Under the pieces are notes generated by a model that was not told the origin of the DNA, did not search any database, and was given only the letters and a program-made list of their open reading frames with translations. A program made the translations under genes and the position numbers. Positions 1 to 5,225 of a DNA stretch of 6,477 nt are shown here, piece by piece; position 1 is the first letter of the stretch; each line of letters opens with the position of its first letter. Source of the stretch: Caldifarciminota bacterium (GTDB taxonomy: Bacteria > Hydrothermota > Tepidihabitantia > Tepidihabitantales > Tepidihabitantaceae); assembly GCA_016935295.1 (NCBI GenBank), contig JAFGRF010000343.1:1-6477 (forward strand). Direction: 5' to 3'.

Positions 1-1
1 G

Positions 2-484
2 ACCTTGAAGGTGCTGGGAGCCAGGCCGGCCGAGGAGCAGAGGTTCTTTGCCGTCTTCTTCGACTTCCCTCACGGCAGGCTGCGCGCGAGCGGGCACCTG
101 CTGCGTCTCCGCGGCGAGGGCGAGCGCACTGTGCTGACTCTCAAGCGCAGAGTGCGTGAGGAGGGGGCGAAGGTGCGAGAGGAGACCGAGTTCGAGGTCA
201 GCGATTTCGAGGACTGCCGGCGGGTGCTGCATACTCTCGGTCTGGTCGAGACCACGCACGTCGACAAGTTCCGGACTAGCTATCGCCTGGGTGGCGCTTT
301 GGTCGTTATCGACCGCCACGTCGGCGAACTCGCATTCATACCGGAGTTGCTTGAAATCGAGGCCGGCAGTGTCGAGGAAGTCCGTTCGACTGCCGCCCGG
401 CTCGGTTTCAAACCAGACCAATTGCGGCCCTGGGGTCTGCCGCAGCTAATCGAGCACTATCGCGACCGCTTGACGCGTCCCTAG
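2..484 (+). CDS. CYTH-domain (CyaB / class IV adenylate cyclase-like) protein, 5' partial
   Basis: The reading frame is open from the first base, so the true start and the N-terminal ExExK motif that defines CYTH proteins lie outside the window. A TTG at 5 is only an internal codon. Visible CYTH hallmarks, numbered from that TTG, are an FFDFPHGRL stretch (18-26, matching the family's YFDTPxxxL strand), LLRLR (32-36), LTLKRR (44-49), the acidic strand REETEFEVS (58-66), K88/R90 in DKFRTSYR, and an LLEIEA strand (115-120). These alternating charged strands line the triphosphate tunnel in this superfamily, which includes class IV adenylate cyclases, thiamine triphosphatases and inorganic triphosphatases. 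The substrate cannot be decided here. The protein would be about 185 residues when complete, typical of stand-alone CYTH proteins. It is cytoplasmic. The next gene is 125 bases downstream, so co-transcription is uncertain. Confidence 0.82.
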   Translation, partial: TLKVLGARPAEEQRFFAVFFDFPHGRLRASGHLLRLRGEGERTVLTLKRRVREEGAKVREETEFEVSDFEDCRRVLHTLGLVETTHVDKFRTSYRLGGALVVIDRHVGELAFIPELLEIEAGSVEEVRSTAARLGFKPDQLRPWGLPQLIEHYRDRLTRP

Positions 485-609
485 AGGATTTTGGAAAGCC
501 ACGCAACTGCTGACGGCGGCAGGCAGGTCCATCTGAGATTGACGATTGTAGACTGCAGATTCGCGGATAGAGAAACTCGGGCCGGCGGGCGGTTGAGTTT
601 GAGCTGAAG

Positions 610-1524
610 ATGAACATCAGGGACAGCATTGCGGATTGCGTCGGCAACACGCCGCTCGTCTTCTTGAGGAAGCCGGGCCCGGGAGGCGCGGCCATTGCCG
701 CCAAGCTGGAGATGCTCAATCCGTACAGCGTGAAGGACCGCCCGGTGCTCTGGATGCTGCGCGAAGCCGAGCGGCGCGGGCAGGTCAGGAAGGGCACGAC
801 CGTCATAGAGGCGTCGAGTGGCAACACCGCCATAGCGCTGGCTTCATTGTGCGCGACGCGCGGCTACCGGCTAATCATCTGCATGTCGGAGATCCAGAGT
901 ATCGAACGGCGGAAGATGCTCGCGGCCCTGGGCGCTGAACTGGTCCTGACACCGGCCAAAGAGGGGACACGCGGCGCACGGGAGCGGGCGAAGCAGTTGC
1001 GCGACGAGATAGCCGATTCATACTACATCTGCCAGCATTCGAATCCCGACAACCCGGCAGCCCACGTCGCCACTACCGCCGAGGAGCTCTGGCGCGACAC
1101 CGACGGTGGTATCGACGCGTTTGTGTGCGGGCTGGGGACGACAGGCACGGCAATGGGCGTGGCCCGGGTCATCAAGCCCCGCAAAGCCGGGTTCCGGGTC
1201 GTGGGTGTCGAGCCCGAGGAGGCGCCCATCCTGTCATGCGGGAAGTGGGCTCCGCACCGGATGATGGGCACGGCGCCGGGCTGGGTCCCGGACGTCTATG
1301 ACCCGTCTTTGGTGGACGAGATAATGACCGTGTCCGAGGAGCAGGCGTTTGCCGGCTGTCGCCAGCTGGCGCGGGAGCACGGCATTCTGGCCGGCATCAC
1401 ATCCGGCGCGACCTTTGTGGCTGCCCTGCGGCTCGCCGACCGCAAGGAGTTTGAGGGCAAGCTGGTTGTCTGTATGCTCGCCGATTCCGGCGAACGCTAC
1501 CTGAGCGTCCAAGGTCTGTACTGA
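610..1524 (+). CDS. PLP-dependent cysteine synthase family protein (O-acetylserine sulfhydrylase / CBS-like)
   Basis: A complete 304-residue fold type II PLP enzyme, the usual length for CysK/CysM. The N-terminus DCVGNTPLV (9-17) fits the family start. The PLP lysine is K42 in NPYSVKDR (37-44). The loop that binds the substrate carboxylate is ASSGNTA (68-74). The PLP phosphate loop is GLGTTGT (174-180), a GTTGT form as in CysM rather than the GTGGT of CysK. GKWAPHRMMG (211-220), GITSGA (262-267) and DSGERYLS (292-299, Ser pairing with the pyridine nitrogen) are all present, so it should be catalytic. The likely reaction is beta-replacement of an activated serine with sulfide to give cysteine. 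The segment CMSEIQSIERRK (91-102) departs from the usual MPETMS-type sequence, so the acceptor or donor may differ. ATG 610 is preceded only by a weak GAG, 6 bases upstream. There is no clear promoter in 485-609; a TTGACG at 539 has no matching -10. Confidence 0.93.
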   Translation: MNIRDSIADCVGNTPLVFLRKPGPGGAAIAAKLEMLNPYSVKDRPVLWMLREAERRGQVRKGTTVIEASSGNTAIALASLCATRGYRLIICMSEIQSIERRKMLAALGAELVLTPAKEGTRGARERAKQLRDEIADSYYICQHSNPDNPAAHVATTAEELWRDTDGGIDAFVCGLGTTGTAMGVARVIKPRKAGFRVVGVEPEEAPILSCGKWAPHRMMGTAPGWVPDVYDPSLVDEIMTVSEEQAFAGCRQLAREHGILAGITSGATFVAALRLADRKEFEGKLVVCMLADSGERYLSVQGLY

Positions 1525-1538
1525 GATTCAGGGTTGAG

Positions 1539-1568
1539 GCTCGCCCCGAGCGACCGAGACTGGGTCTC
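1539..1568 (+). terminator. Two tandem mini-hairpins after the cysteine synthase gene
   Basis: Two perfect 5-bp stems with 3-base loops lie 14 bases after the stop codon: GCTCG/CGAGC (1539-1543 with 1547-1551) and GAGAC/GTCTC (1556-1560 with 1564-1568). No T-tract follows, so this is not a canonical intrinsic terminator. It may stabilise the 3' end or assist Rho-type termination before the promoter at 1599. Confidence 0.3.
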
Positions 1569-1598
1569 CACGGCCGCGACTCGATTCCGCCCGCCCAT

Positions 1599-1627
1599 TT
1601 GACACGCGTGCCCGCCAGTTCTAGAAT
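1599..1627 (+). promoter_or_regulatory. Sigma-70-type promoter for the SdpI-family gene
   Basis: A perfect -35 box TTGACA (1599-1604), a 17-base spacer and a -10 box TAGAAT (1622-1627, one mismatch to consensus). Transcription should begin near 1634, leaving a leader of about 78 bases before the TTG start at 1712. This is the strongest promoter-like sequence in the window. Confidence 0.72.
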
Positions 1628-1700
1628 CGGGTCATAACCCAGTCGTGCGCAGTCTTGACGGACAGGAAATCGAGTGAGATGTGTCCGATGGTTCCCGGAT

Positions 1701-1706
1701 AAGGAG
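1701..1706 (+). promoter_or_regulatory. Ribosome binding site AAGGAG that sets the start of the SdpI-family gene
   Basis: AAGGAG lies 5 bases before TTG 1712. The in-frame GTG at 1706 shares its G with this motif and TTG 1709 is only 2 bases away, so neither can use it. The start is therefore placed at 1712. Confidence 0.75.
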
Positions 1707-1711
1707 TGTTG

Positions 1712-2350
1712 TTGACCAAAGGTGAGACTGCCGGTCTGGTGGTTCTCGGGCTGTCGGTAGCAGTGGCCGCCTTCTTCTACCCACGAATGCCGGCACTGAT
1801 GGCAAGCCACTGGAATGCGGCGGGCGAGGTAGACGGCTACGCGCCACGTCTGTTCACCCTGCTGATAGCGCCGGTCACCGTTGCCGTGTTGTGGCTGGTG
1901 TTTTTCGCCATCCCCCGCATCGACCCGCTGAAGAAGAACATCGCCGAGTTCCGCGGTTCGTTTGACTGGCTGGTCGTTGTGCTGCTGCTGTTCTTCCTGG
2001 CGATCGGCGTGCAAGTAGACCTGTGGAGCGTGAACATCCGGGTGCCGCCGCAGCTTACGATGCCGGTGGCGCTCGGATTGCTGTTTATGATTCTCGGTCG
2101 GATCTTCGGCAAGGCGAAGCGGAACTACCTCGTCGGCATCAGGACGCCGTGGACGATCGCGAGCGACGTTGTGTGGGAGAAGACCCACCGCCTGGGCAGC
2201 AGGCTGTTCGTGGCCGCCGGCGGGATAACTTTGCTCGGCGTCTTCTTCGGCAGGCACGCGATGCTCTTCATGCTCGTGCCCGTCCTGGCTGTGACCGCGA
2301 TCCTCGTGCTGTACTCTTACATCGAGTACTCCCGACTTCCGGCCCATTGA
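1712..2350 (+). CDS. SdpI/YfhL-family membrane protein with N-terminal DUF1648
   Basis: A 212-residue integral membrane protein with about six predicted helices (roughly residues 5-22, 48-68, 86-102, 116-132, 164-180 and 183-203). The loop after helix 1 carries the DUF1648 signature: a Pro-rich stretch, then HWN (33-35), G38 and D41 (HWNAAGEVDGYAP). The segment between helices 4 and 5 carries the SdpI signature, with N138, GIRTPWT (142-148), W155 and THR (158-160). In Bacillus subtilis SdpI gives immunity to the killing peptide SdpC and also sequesters the repressor SdpR. No sdpC- or sdpR-like gene is visible here, and most bacterial SdpI relatives have no known function, so only the family is assigned. 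TTG 1712 was chosen from the AAGGAG spacing. The gene has its own promoter at 1599-1627. The next gene follows after 102 bases with no promoter I can recognise, so both may share this transcript. Confidence 0.87.
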   Translation: MTKGETAGLVVLGLSVAVAAFFYPRMPALMASHWNAAGEVDGYAPRLFTLLIAPVTVAVLWLVFFAIPRIDPLKKNIAEFRGSFDWLVVVLLLFFLAIGVQVDLWSVNIRVPPQLTMPVALGLLFMILGRIFGKAKRNYLVGIRTPWTIASDVVWEKTHRLGSRLFVAAGGITLLGVFFGRHAMLFMLVPVLAVTAILVLYSYIEYSRLPAH

Positions 2351-2439
2351 CGCGCGAGTGGACGATTGGAGCGCAAGCAGGGAGTACCGTCTGCCGGCAC
2401 AGCAGTACGGGCGAACGGGAGAAAGAGCTGGCGTAGGGC

Positions 2440-2446
2440 AAGGAGG
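2440..2446 (+). promoter_or_regulatory. Ribosome binding site AAGGAGG for the TPR protein
   Basis: A full AAGGAGG sits 6 bases before GTG 2453 and 15 bases before the next in-frame GTG (2462). It rules out the upstream in-frame TTG at 2366, which would add 29 residues of Arg-rich sequence ahead of the signal peptide. Confidence 0.8.
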
Positions 2447-2473
2447 AAGCAGGTGAAGCAGGTGAAACAGGTT
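2447..2473 (+). repeat. Three tandem 9-base units (AAGCAGGTG) across the start codon
   Basis: Units at 2447-2455 and 2456-2464 are identical; the third (2465-2473, AAACAGGTT) has two changes. The array covers the GTG start and encodes the repeated Lys-Gln-Val of the signal peptide's basic region. Gain or loss of a unit would keep the frame. Confidence 0.6.
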
Positions 2474-4069
2474 GCGAAGCTGCTACTCGCCGTGGTGCTC
2501 GCCTGCGCGGGCGGCGGCGCGGTTGACAAGTATGTGAAGGAAGCCGGCGAGTTCGCCAAGGCGGACAAGCCGGACGAAGCGGTCGAAGTCATGGAGCGGG
2601 CTGTGAAGGAGCAGCCCCGGAGTGCCAAAGCTCATGCCTACCTGGGTCTGTACTATGGCATCTCTGCGGGCCGCACCCATGACTTCTCTGAAGCCGGCAA
2701 GTTCGTCACGACCGCGTTCGCGCATCTGGACCAGGCCGCCGCGATCGACTCGCTTGACCTCGATGCCCGCTACTTCCGCGGCCTGTTGAGCGTGCAGGTA
2801 CCGGACTTCTTCTTCAAGTTGGACCCCGGGGTCAGGGACCTGGAGTTTGTGCTTTCCCGTTCCGAGAAAACCCGCAAGCCGCTGGACCACGAACGGCTGG
2901 TCAATGTCTGGTCATTGCTAGGTGCCGGATACCAGAAGCAGCAGAAGATGGACAAGGCGGCGCAGGCGTGGCAGAAGGTGGTTGAGCTTGCCATCGACAC
3001 GGCGGTCGTGGCCCAGGCAAAGGCCAGGCTGGCAGCAATCGCCGCAGCGGGCGGCGGGGCAGTGCCGGCCGAATCAGTCAGCCTGCCGGATGATCCGGCT
3101 GCCTTGTGGAAACTGGGACGGAGTCGCCTCAGTTCAGGGGACACGGCCGGAGCGGTCGAGCCGCTGCGCAAGGCGGCCGGGCTCGACTCGGCGAACCTTG
3201 ACGGCCTGAAGTTGTTCGAGCGGGCGCTCCGGCGTGTGGTCGCGTCCGGCTACGACGAACGCATCGCCCTCAACACCGACCTGCGGACGCGGCTCGCCTT
3301 CGAGTACTACCGCGTGCTCGACCGGGCGGTCGCGCTCGCGCCCGAGGACATTGAACTACGGCTGACACGCGGGGCGGCCGGAGTCTTCTCGCCGTTCTTT
3401 GTCGGCAAGCTGGACGCGGCAATCGAGGACCTGGAAGCGGTGACTGCTGCGGACGCAGGTGAAGAGACCAAAGCCGAGGCTATGTACCTGTTGGGGTGCG
3501 CCTACCGGCACAAGGGAACGAGCTACTGGATCAATGTCGCGACCAAGTTCGCCAAGACCGAAGCGGCGAAGCAGGTGCTCCAGGCAATGCGGCCGCCGCT
3601 GGCTGAATTCGACGCGGCCAAGGTAGACAAGCCGGCGGTCGTTGTCAGCTTCGTGCTCGGGTTTCAGGATGAACTCGCGCCTCAGACCGCGGTCTGGATT
3701 GAAGACGACAAGGGCGGATATGTCAAGACGCTCTACGTTTCGGGGTTCAGCGGCCACGCGAAGCAGGCCCAGGTCGACCTGCCGTTCTGGGCGCGCAGTT
3801 CGGAATTCCGCGGCTGCGATGCCGTAACCGGTGCGAGCATCGACCTTGGCCAGCATATCTACACGTGGGACCTGAAGGGCCTCGACGGCAAACCGGTGCG
3901 GCCCGGCAACTACATCATTAAGGTCGAGTCGTCGTGGTGGCCCAGCAACAAGGCCGAGGTTGCATCGGTGCAATTGGCCGTCGGCGGTCGAGAAATACGA
4001 GCCCGCGCCGAACCCAAGGACCTCATTCCGTTCCTGGACGCCCGGTTTCTGCCGCGCGGGTCAAAATAG
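2453..4069 (+). CDS. Exported TPR-repeat protein with C-terminal DUF2271-like domain, probable lipoprotein
   Basis: A 538-residue protein read from GTG 2453. The N-terminus has a basic region (K2, K5, K9), a hydrophobic core LLLAVVLA (10-17) and Cys18, a possible but imperfect lipobox (VLA-C, with Leu at -2); cleavage after the AGGGA at 19-23 by signal peptidase I is the alternative. Helical pairs with TPR character lie near 25-60, 153-184 (LLGAGYQKQQKMDKAAQAW) and 214-246 (LWKLGRSRLSSGDTAGAVEPL), with further TPR-like helices between 270 and 370. Residues 395-512 form a beta-rich domain with AVWIEDDKGGYVKTLYVSG, a DAVTGAS turn and DGKPVRPGNYIIKVE, resembling DUF2271 and FlgD-type Ig domains of periplasmic proteins. 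TPRs suggest a scaffold role at the envelope; no enzymatic residues are evident. It follows the SdpI gene by 102 bases without a recognisable promoter. The specific function is unknown. Confidence 0.8.
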   Translation: MKQVKQVAKLLLAVVLACAGGGAVDKYVKEAGEFAKADKPDEAVEVMERAVKEQPRSAKAHAYLGLYYGISAGRTHDFSEAGKFVTTAFAHLDQAAAIDSLDLDARYFRGLLSVQVPDFFFKLDPGVRDLEFVLSRSEKTRKPLDHERLVNVWSLLGAGYQKQQKMDKAAQAWQKVVELAIDTAVVAQAKARLAAIAAAGGGAVPAESVSLPDDPAALWKLGRSRLSSGDTAGAVEPLRKAAGLDSANLDGLKLFERALRRVVASGYDERIALNTDLRTRLAFEYYRVLDRAVALAPEDIELRLTRGAAGVFSPFFVGKLDAAIEDLEAVTAADAGEETKAEAMYLLGCAYRHKGTSYWINVATKFAKTEAAKQVLQAMRPPLAEFDAAKVDKPAVVVSFVLGFQDELAPQTAVWIEDDKGGYVKTLYVSGFSGHAKQAQVDLPFWARSSEFRGCDAVTGASIDLGQHIYTWDLKGLDGKPVRPGNYIIKVESSWWPSNKAEVASVQLAVGGREIRARAEPKDLIPFLDARFLPRGSK

Positions 4070-4150
4070 AATCGGCGTACTCACCACACTCGACCTCGGC
4101 ACGGCGGGTGGTAGATCGGTTGAACAGGTGGCCGGGTATCTAACACGAGT

Positions 4151-4155
4151 AGGAG
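4151..4155 (+). promoter_or_regulatory. Ribosome binding site AGGAG for the iron-sulfur flavoprotein-like gene
   Basis: AGGAG lies 6 bases before ATG 4162, supporting that start. The 92-base gap upstream shows no convincing -35/-10 pair: a TAGAAT at 4067-4072 overlaps the previous stop codon and lacks a -35 box at proper spacing. Confidence 0.65.
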
Positions 4156-4161
4156 TAGATC

Positions 4162-4797
4162 ATGAGAGTATTGCTGGTGAATGGTAGTCCGCATGCCAAG
4201 GGGTGCACGTACACTGCCTTGGAGGAGGTGGCCGGGACCTTGAACTCAGAGGGAATCGAAACCGAGATGTTCCATATCGGGACCGAGCCGCTGTCGGGTT
4301 GCACCGCCTGCGGAAGCTGCCGTGAAACCGGGCGCTGCAAATTCTCGGACCGTGTCAACGAGTTTCTCGATGCGGCGGAGAACGCCGACGGGTTCGTGTT
4401 CGGTTCGCCCGTGCACTTTGCGGCCGCGGGAGGCGCCATTACTTCCTTCATGGATCGCGCCTTCTACGCCGGCCGCCGTTCCACCAGCGCACTCTTCCGC
4501 CTGAAGCCGGCCGCCGCTGTTGCTTCGGCCCGGAGGGCGGGAACGACCGCGACGCTCGACCAGCTCAACAAGTACTTCGCGATATCGGAGATGCCCGTCA
4601 TCTCATCCAGATACTGGAACATGGTTCACGGCTCAAAGCCGGAGGACGTAAGGAAAGACATGGAGGGGCTGCAGGTAATGCGGGTGTTGGGACGAAACAT
4701 GGCCTGGTTCCTGAAGTGCAAGCAGGCCGGCATCAAGACCGGCGTCCCGTTCCCCGTGCGGGAAGAGCCGGTAGCCACGAACTTCATCCGGTCGTAG
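4162..4797 (+). CDS. Iron-sulfur flavoprotein-like NAD(P)H-dependent FMN reductase (flavodoxin fold)
   Basis: A complete 211-residue flavodoxin-like protein. MRVLLVNGSPHAKGCTYTAL (1-20) is the first strand and the FMN-phosphate loop. GSPVHFAAAGGAITSFMDRA (81-100) is the isoalloxazine-side loop and helix typical of the NADPH-dependent FMN reductase family. Between them C47, C50, C53 and C59 make CX2CX2CX5C, the compact cluster motif of iron-sulfur flavoproteins (ISF), which bind FMN plus a [4Fe-4S] cluster and pass electrons between ferredoxin-type donors and small acceptors such as O2, peroxide or quinones. That the cluster forms here is inference. The C-terminal part (about 150-211) is the helical extension common in this group. 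The protein is soluble and cytoplasmic. It is followed after 22 bases by a small ORF with a strong RBS, possibly in the same transcript. Confidence 0.88.
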   Translation: MRVLLVNGSPHAKGCTYTALEEVAGTLNSEGIETEMFHIGTEPLSGCTACGSCRETGRCKFSDRVNEFLDAAENADGFVFGSPVHFAAAGGAITSFMDRAFYAGRRSTSALFRLKPAAAVASARRAGTTATLDQLNKYFAISEMPVISSRYWNMVHGSKPEDVRKDMEGLQVMRVLGRNMAWFLKCKQAGIKTGVPFPVREEPVATNFIRS

Positions 4798-4809
4798 ACC
4801 GCCGCGCAG

Positions 4810-4815
4810 AGGAGG
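4810..4815 (+). promoter_or_regulatory. Strong ribosome binding site AGGAGG before GTG 4820
   Basis: AGGAGG lies within AGAGGAGGAG and is 4 bases from GTG 4820. A site this good just after a gene's stop is the main sign that something is, or once was, translated from 4820. Confidence 0.5.
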
Positions 4816-4819
4816 AGCT

Positions 4820-5011
4820 GTGATTGACAATCCGATTGTACATACACGCGCTGACAGGCAGATGCATGTCTGGCGGATAACCGTGAGCCGTCTCACTTCC
4901 GGTTCCGTGGAGCATAGCTGTTCCAACATGCGTCCGGGATACCCCAATCATCAAGGCACCGTCAATATGACACTTTCGCTGTGGCTCCACACCCGGAGCA
5001 GGGTTTGTTGA
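4820..5011 (+). CDS. Small ORF of unknown nature, possible gene remnant
   Basis: A 63-residue ORF starts at GTG 4820, 22 bases after the flavoprotein stop, with a strong RBS. I do not recognise the protein. It begins MIDNPIV, which recalls the first residues of nitroreductase-family flavoenzymes, but after about ten residues nothing of that family is visible, and the later residues (many His, Ser, Arg; no clear domain) look like chance translation. The ORF runs through a bulged hairpin (4874-4907) and into the -35 box of the next promoter. It may be a 5' relic of a gene lost by deletion, or a non-coding region with an accidental ORF. Other frames of this stretch are soon closed by stops and show no better candidate. 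Confidence 0.3.
   Translation: MIDNPIVHTRADRQMHVWRITVSRLTSGSVEHSCSNMRPGYPNHQGTVNMTLSLWLHTRSRVC
4874..4907 (+). other. Bulged hairpin in the 4798-5054 region
   Basis: Pairs visible in order: CGG (4874-4876) with CCG (4905-4907), AACC (4879-4882) with GGTT (4901-4904), GTGAG (4883-4887) with CTCAC (4892-4896), closing a CCGT loop; AT and TTCC are bulged. That is 12 pairs in 34 bases. A competing fold pairs GAGCCG (4885-4890) with CGGTTC (4900-4905), like the two ends of a group II intron domain V but without the middle of that domain. The identity is unresolved. Confidence 0.4.
4984..4999 (+). terminator. Small GC hairpin upstream of the rpiB'/LOG promoter
   Basis: GCTCC (4984-4988) pairs with GGAGC (4995-4999) over a 6-base ACACCC loop, followed by AGGGTTTGTT. 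It is a weak candidate for ending transcription from the flavoprotein side; the T-run is short and interrupted. Confidence 0.25.
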
Positions 5012-5035
5012 TACGAGGCGGGCGGGGTATAGAAT
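5008..5035 (+). promoter_or_regulatory. Sigma-70-type promoter for the rpiB'-LOG pair
   Basis: TTGATA (5008-5013, one mismatch to TTGACA), a 16-base spacer and TAGAAT (5030-5035, one mismatch to TATAAT). Transcription should begin near 5042, only about 13 bases before ATG 5055. It uses the same -10 hexamer as the promoter at 1599-1627. Confidence 0.65.
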
Positions 5036-5054
5036 CTCGTCGGGAGTGTCCCAT

Positions 5055-5225
5055 ATGAGTGATGGAGATGTGTTGACGCGCATCGGTATCGCTTCGCACC
5101 ACGGTGGATACGAACTGAAGCTGTACCTGGTCAGGATGCAGTCGCAGGCCGGGAACGAAGTCGTTGACTTCGGGAATCTGAGGTCGGACCAGGACGATGA
5201 CTACCCCGAAAGAGAGGTTCTGTGA
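5055..5225 (+). CDS. Truncated RpiB-like (ribose 5-phosphate isomerase B) N-terminal fragment
   Basis: A 56-residue ORF. RIGIASHHGGYELK (9-22) followed by NEVVDFG (34-40) and DDDYPE (47-52) aligns with the first third of RpiB/LacAB isomerases (family pattern IxxGSDHAGxxLK, then EVxDxG, then DYP). Full proteins are about 145-150 residues; here the stop comes just before the segment with the catalytic Cys or Glu, and the later catalytic His and phosphate-binding Arg residues are absent. The Asp of the SDH motif is His15. Two starts are plausible: ATG 5055 (GGAG at 5043-5046, 8 bases away but at the very 5' end of the predicted mRNA) or TTG 5073 (GGAG at 5064-5067, 5 bases away), which gives the standard family N-terminus MTRIGIAS. 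Its stop overlaps the LOG start (GTGA, 5222-5225). It cannot be an isomerase as it stands; it is a relic, a translational leader or a repurposed small protein. Confidence 0.7.
   Translation: MSDGDVLTRIGIASHHGGYELKLYLVRMQSQAGNEVVDFGNLRSDQDDDYPEREVL

Noticed and set aside
539..544. TTGACG as a -35 box for the cysteine synthase gene
   Set aside because: The sequence 17 bases downstream is CGCGGA; the nearest TAGAGA is 23 bases away, too far.
1397..2347. Long - strand ORF (316 codons) opposite the SdpI-family gene
   Set aside because: It is rich in His, Gln, Arg and Glu without any domain, and lies antisense to a clear membrane protein with promoter and RBS. It is a GC-rich shadow ORF.
2366..2452. 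Upstream TTG extension of the TPR protein
   Set aside because: It would put an Arg-rich 29-residue stretch before the signal peptide and ignore the AAGGAGG placed 6 bases before GTG 2453.
3356..3973. - strand ORF of 205 codons inside the TPR gene
   Set aside because: No domain or RBS is evident and it is fully antisense to a consistent coding frame.
4067..4072. TAGAAT as a -10 box for the flavoprotein gene
   Set aside because: There is no acceptable -35 box 15-19 bases upstream, and it overlaps the stop codon of the TPR gene.
4824..4829. Perfect TTGACA as a promoter -35 box
   Set aside because: There is no -10-like hexamer 15-19 bases downstream; it falls within the small ORF's first codons.
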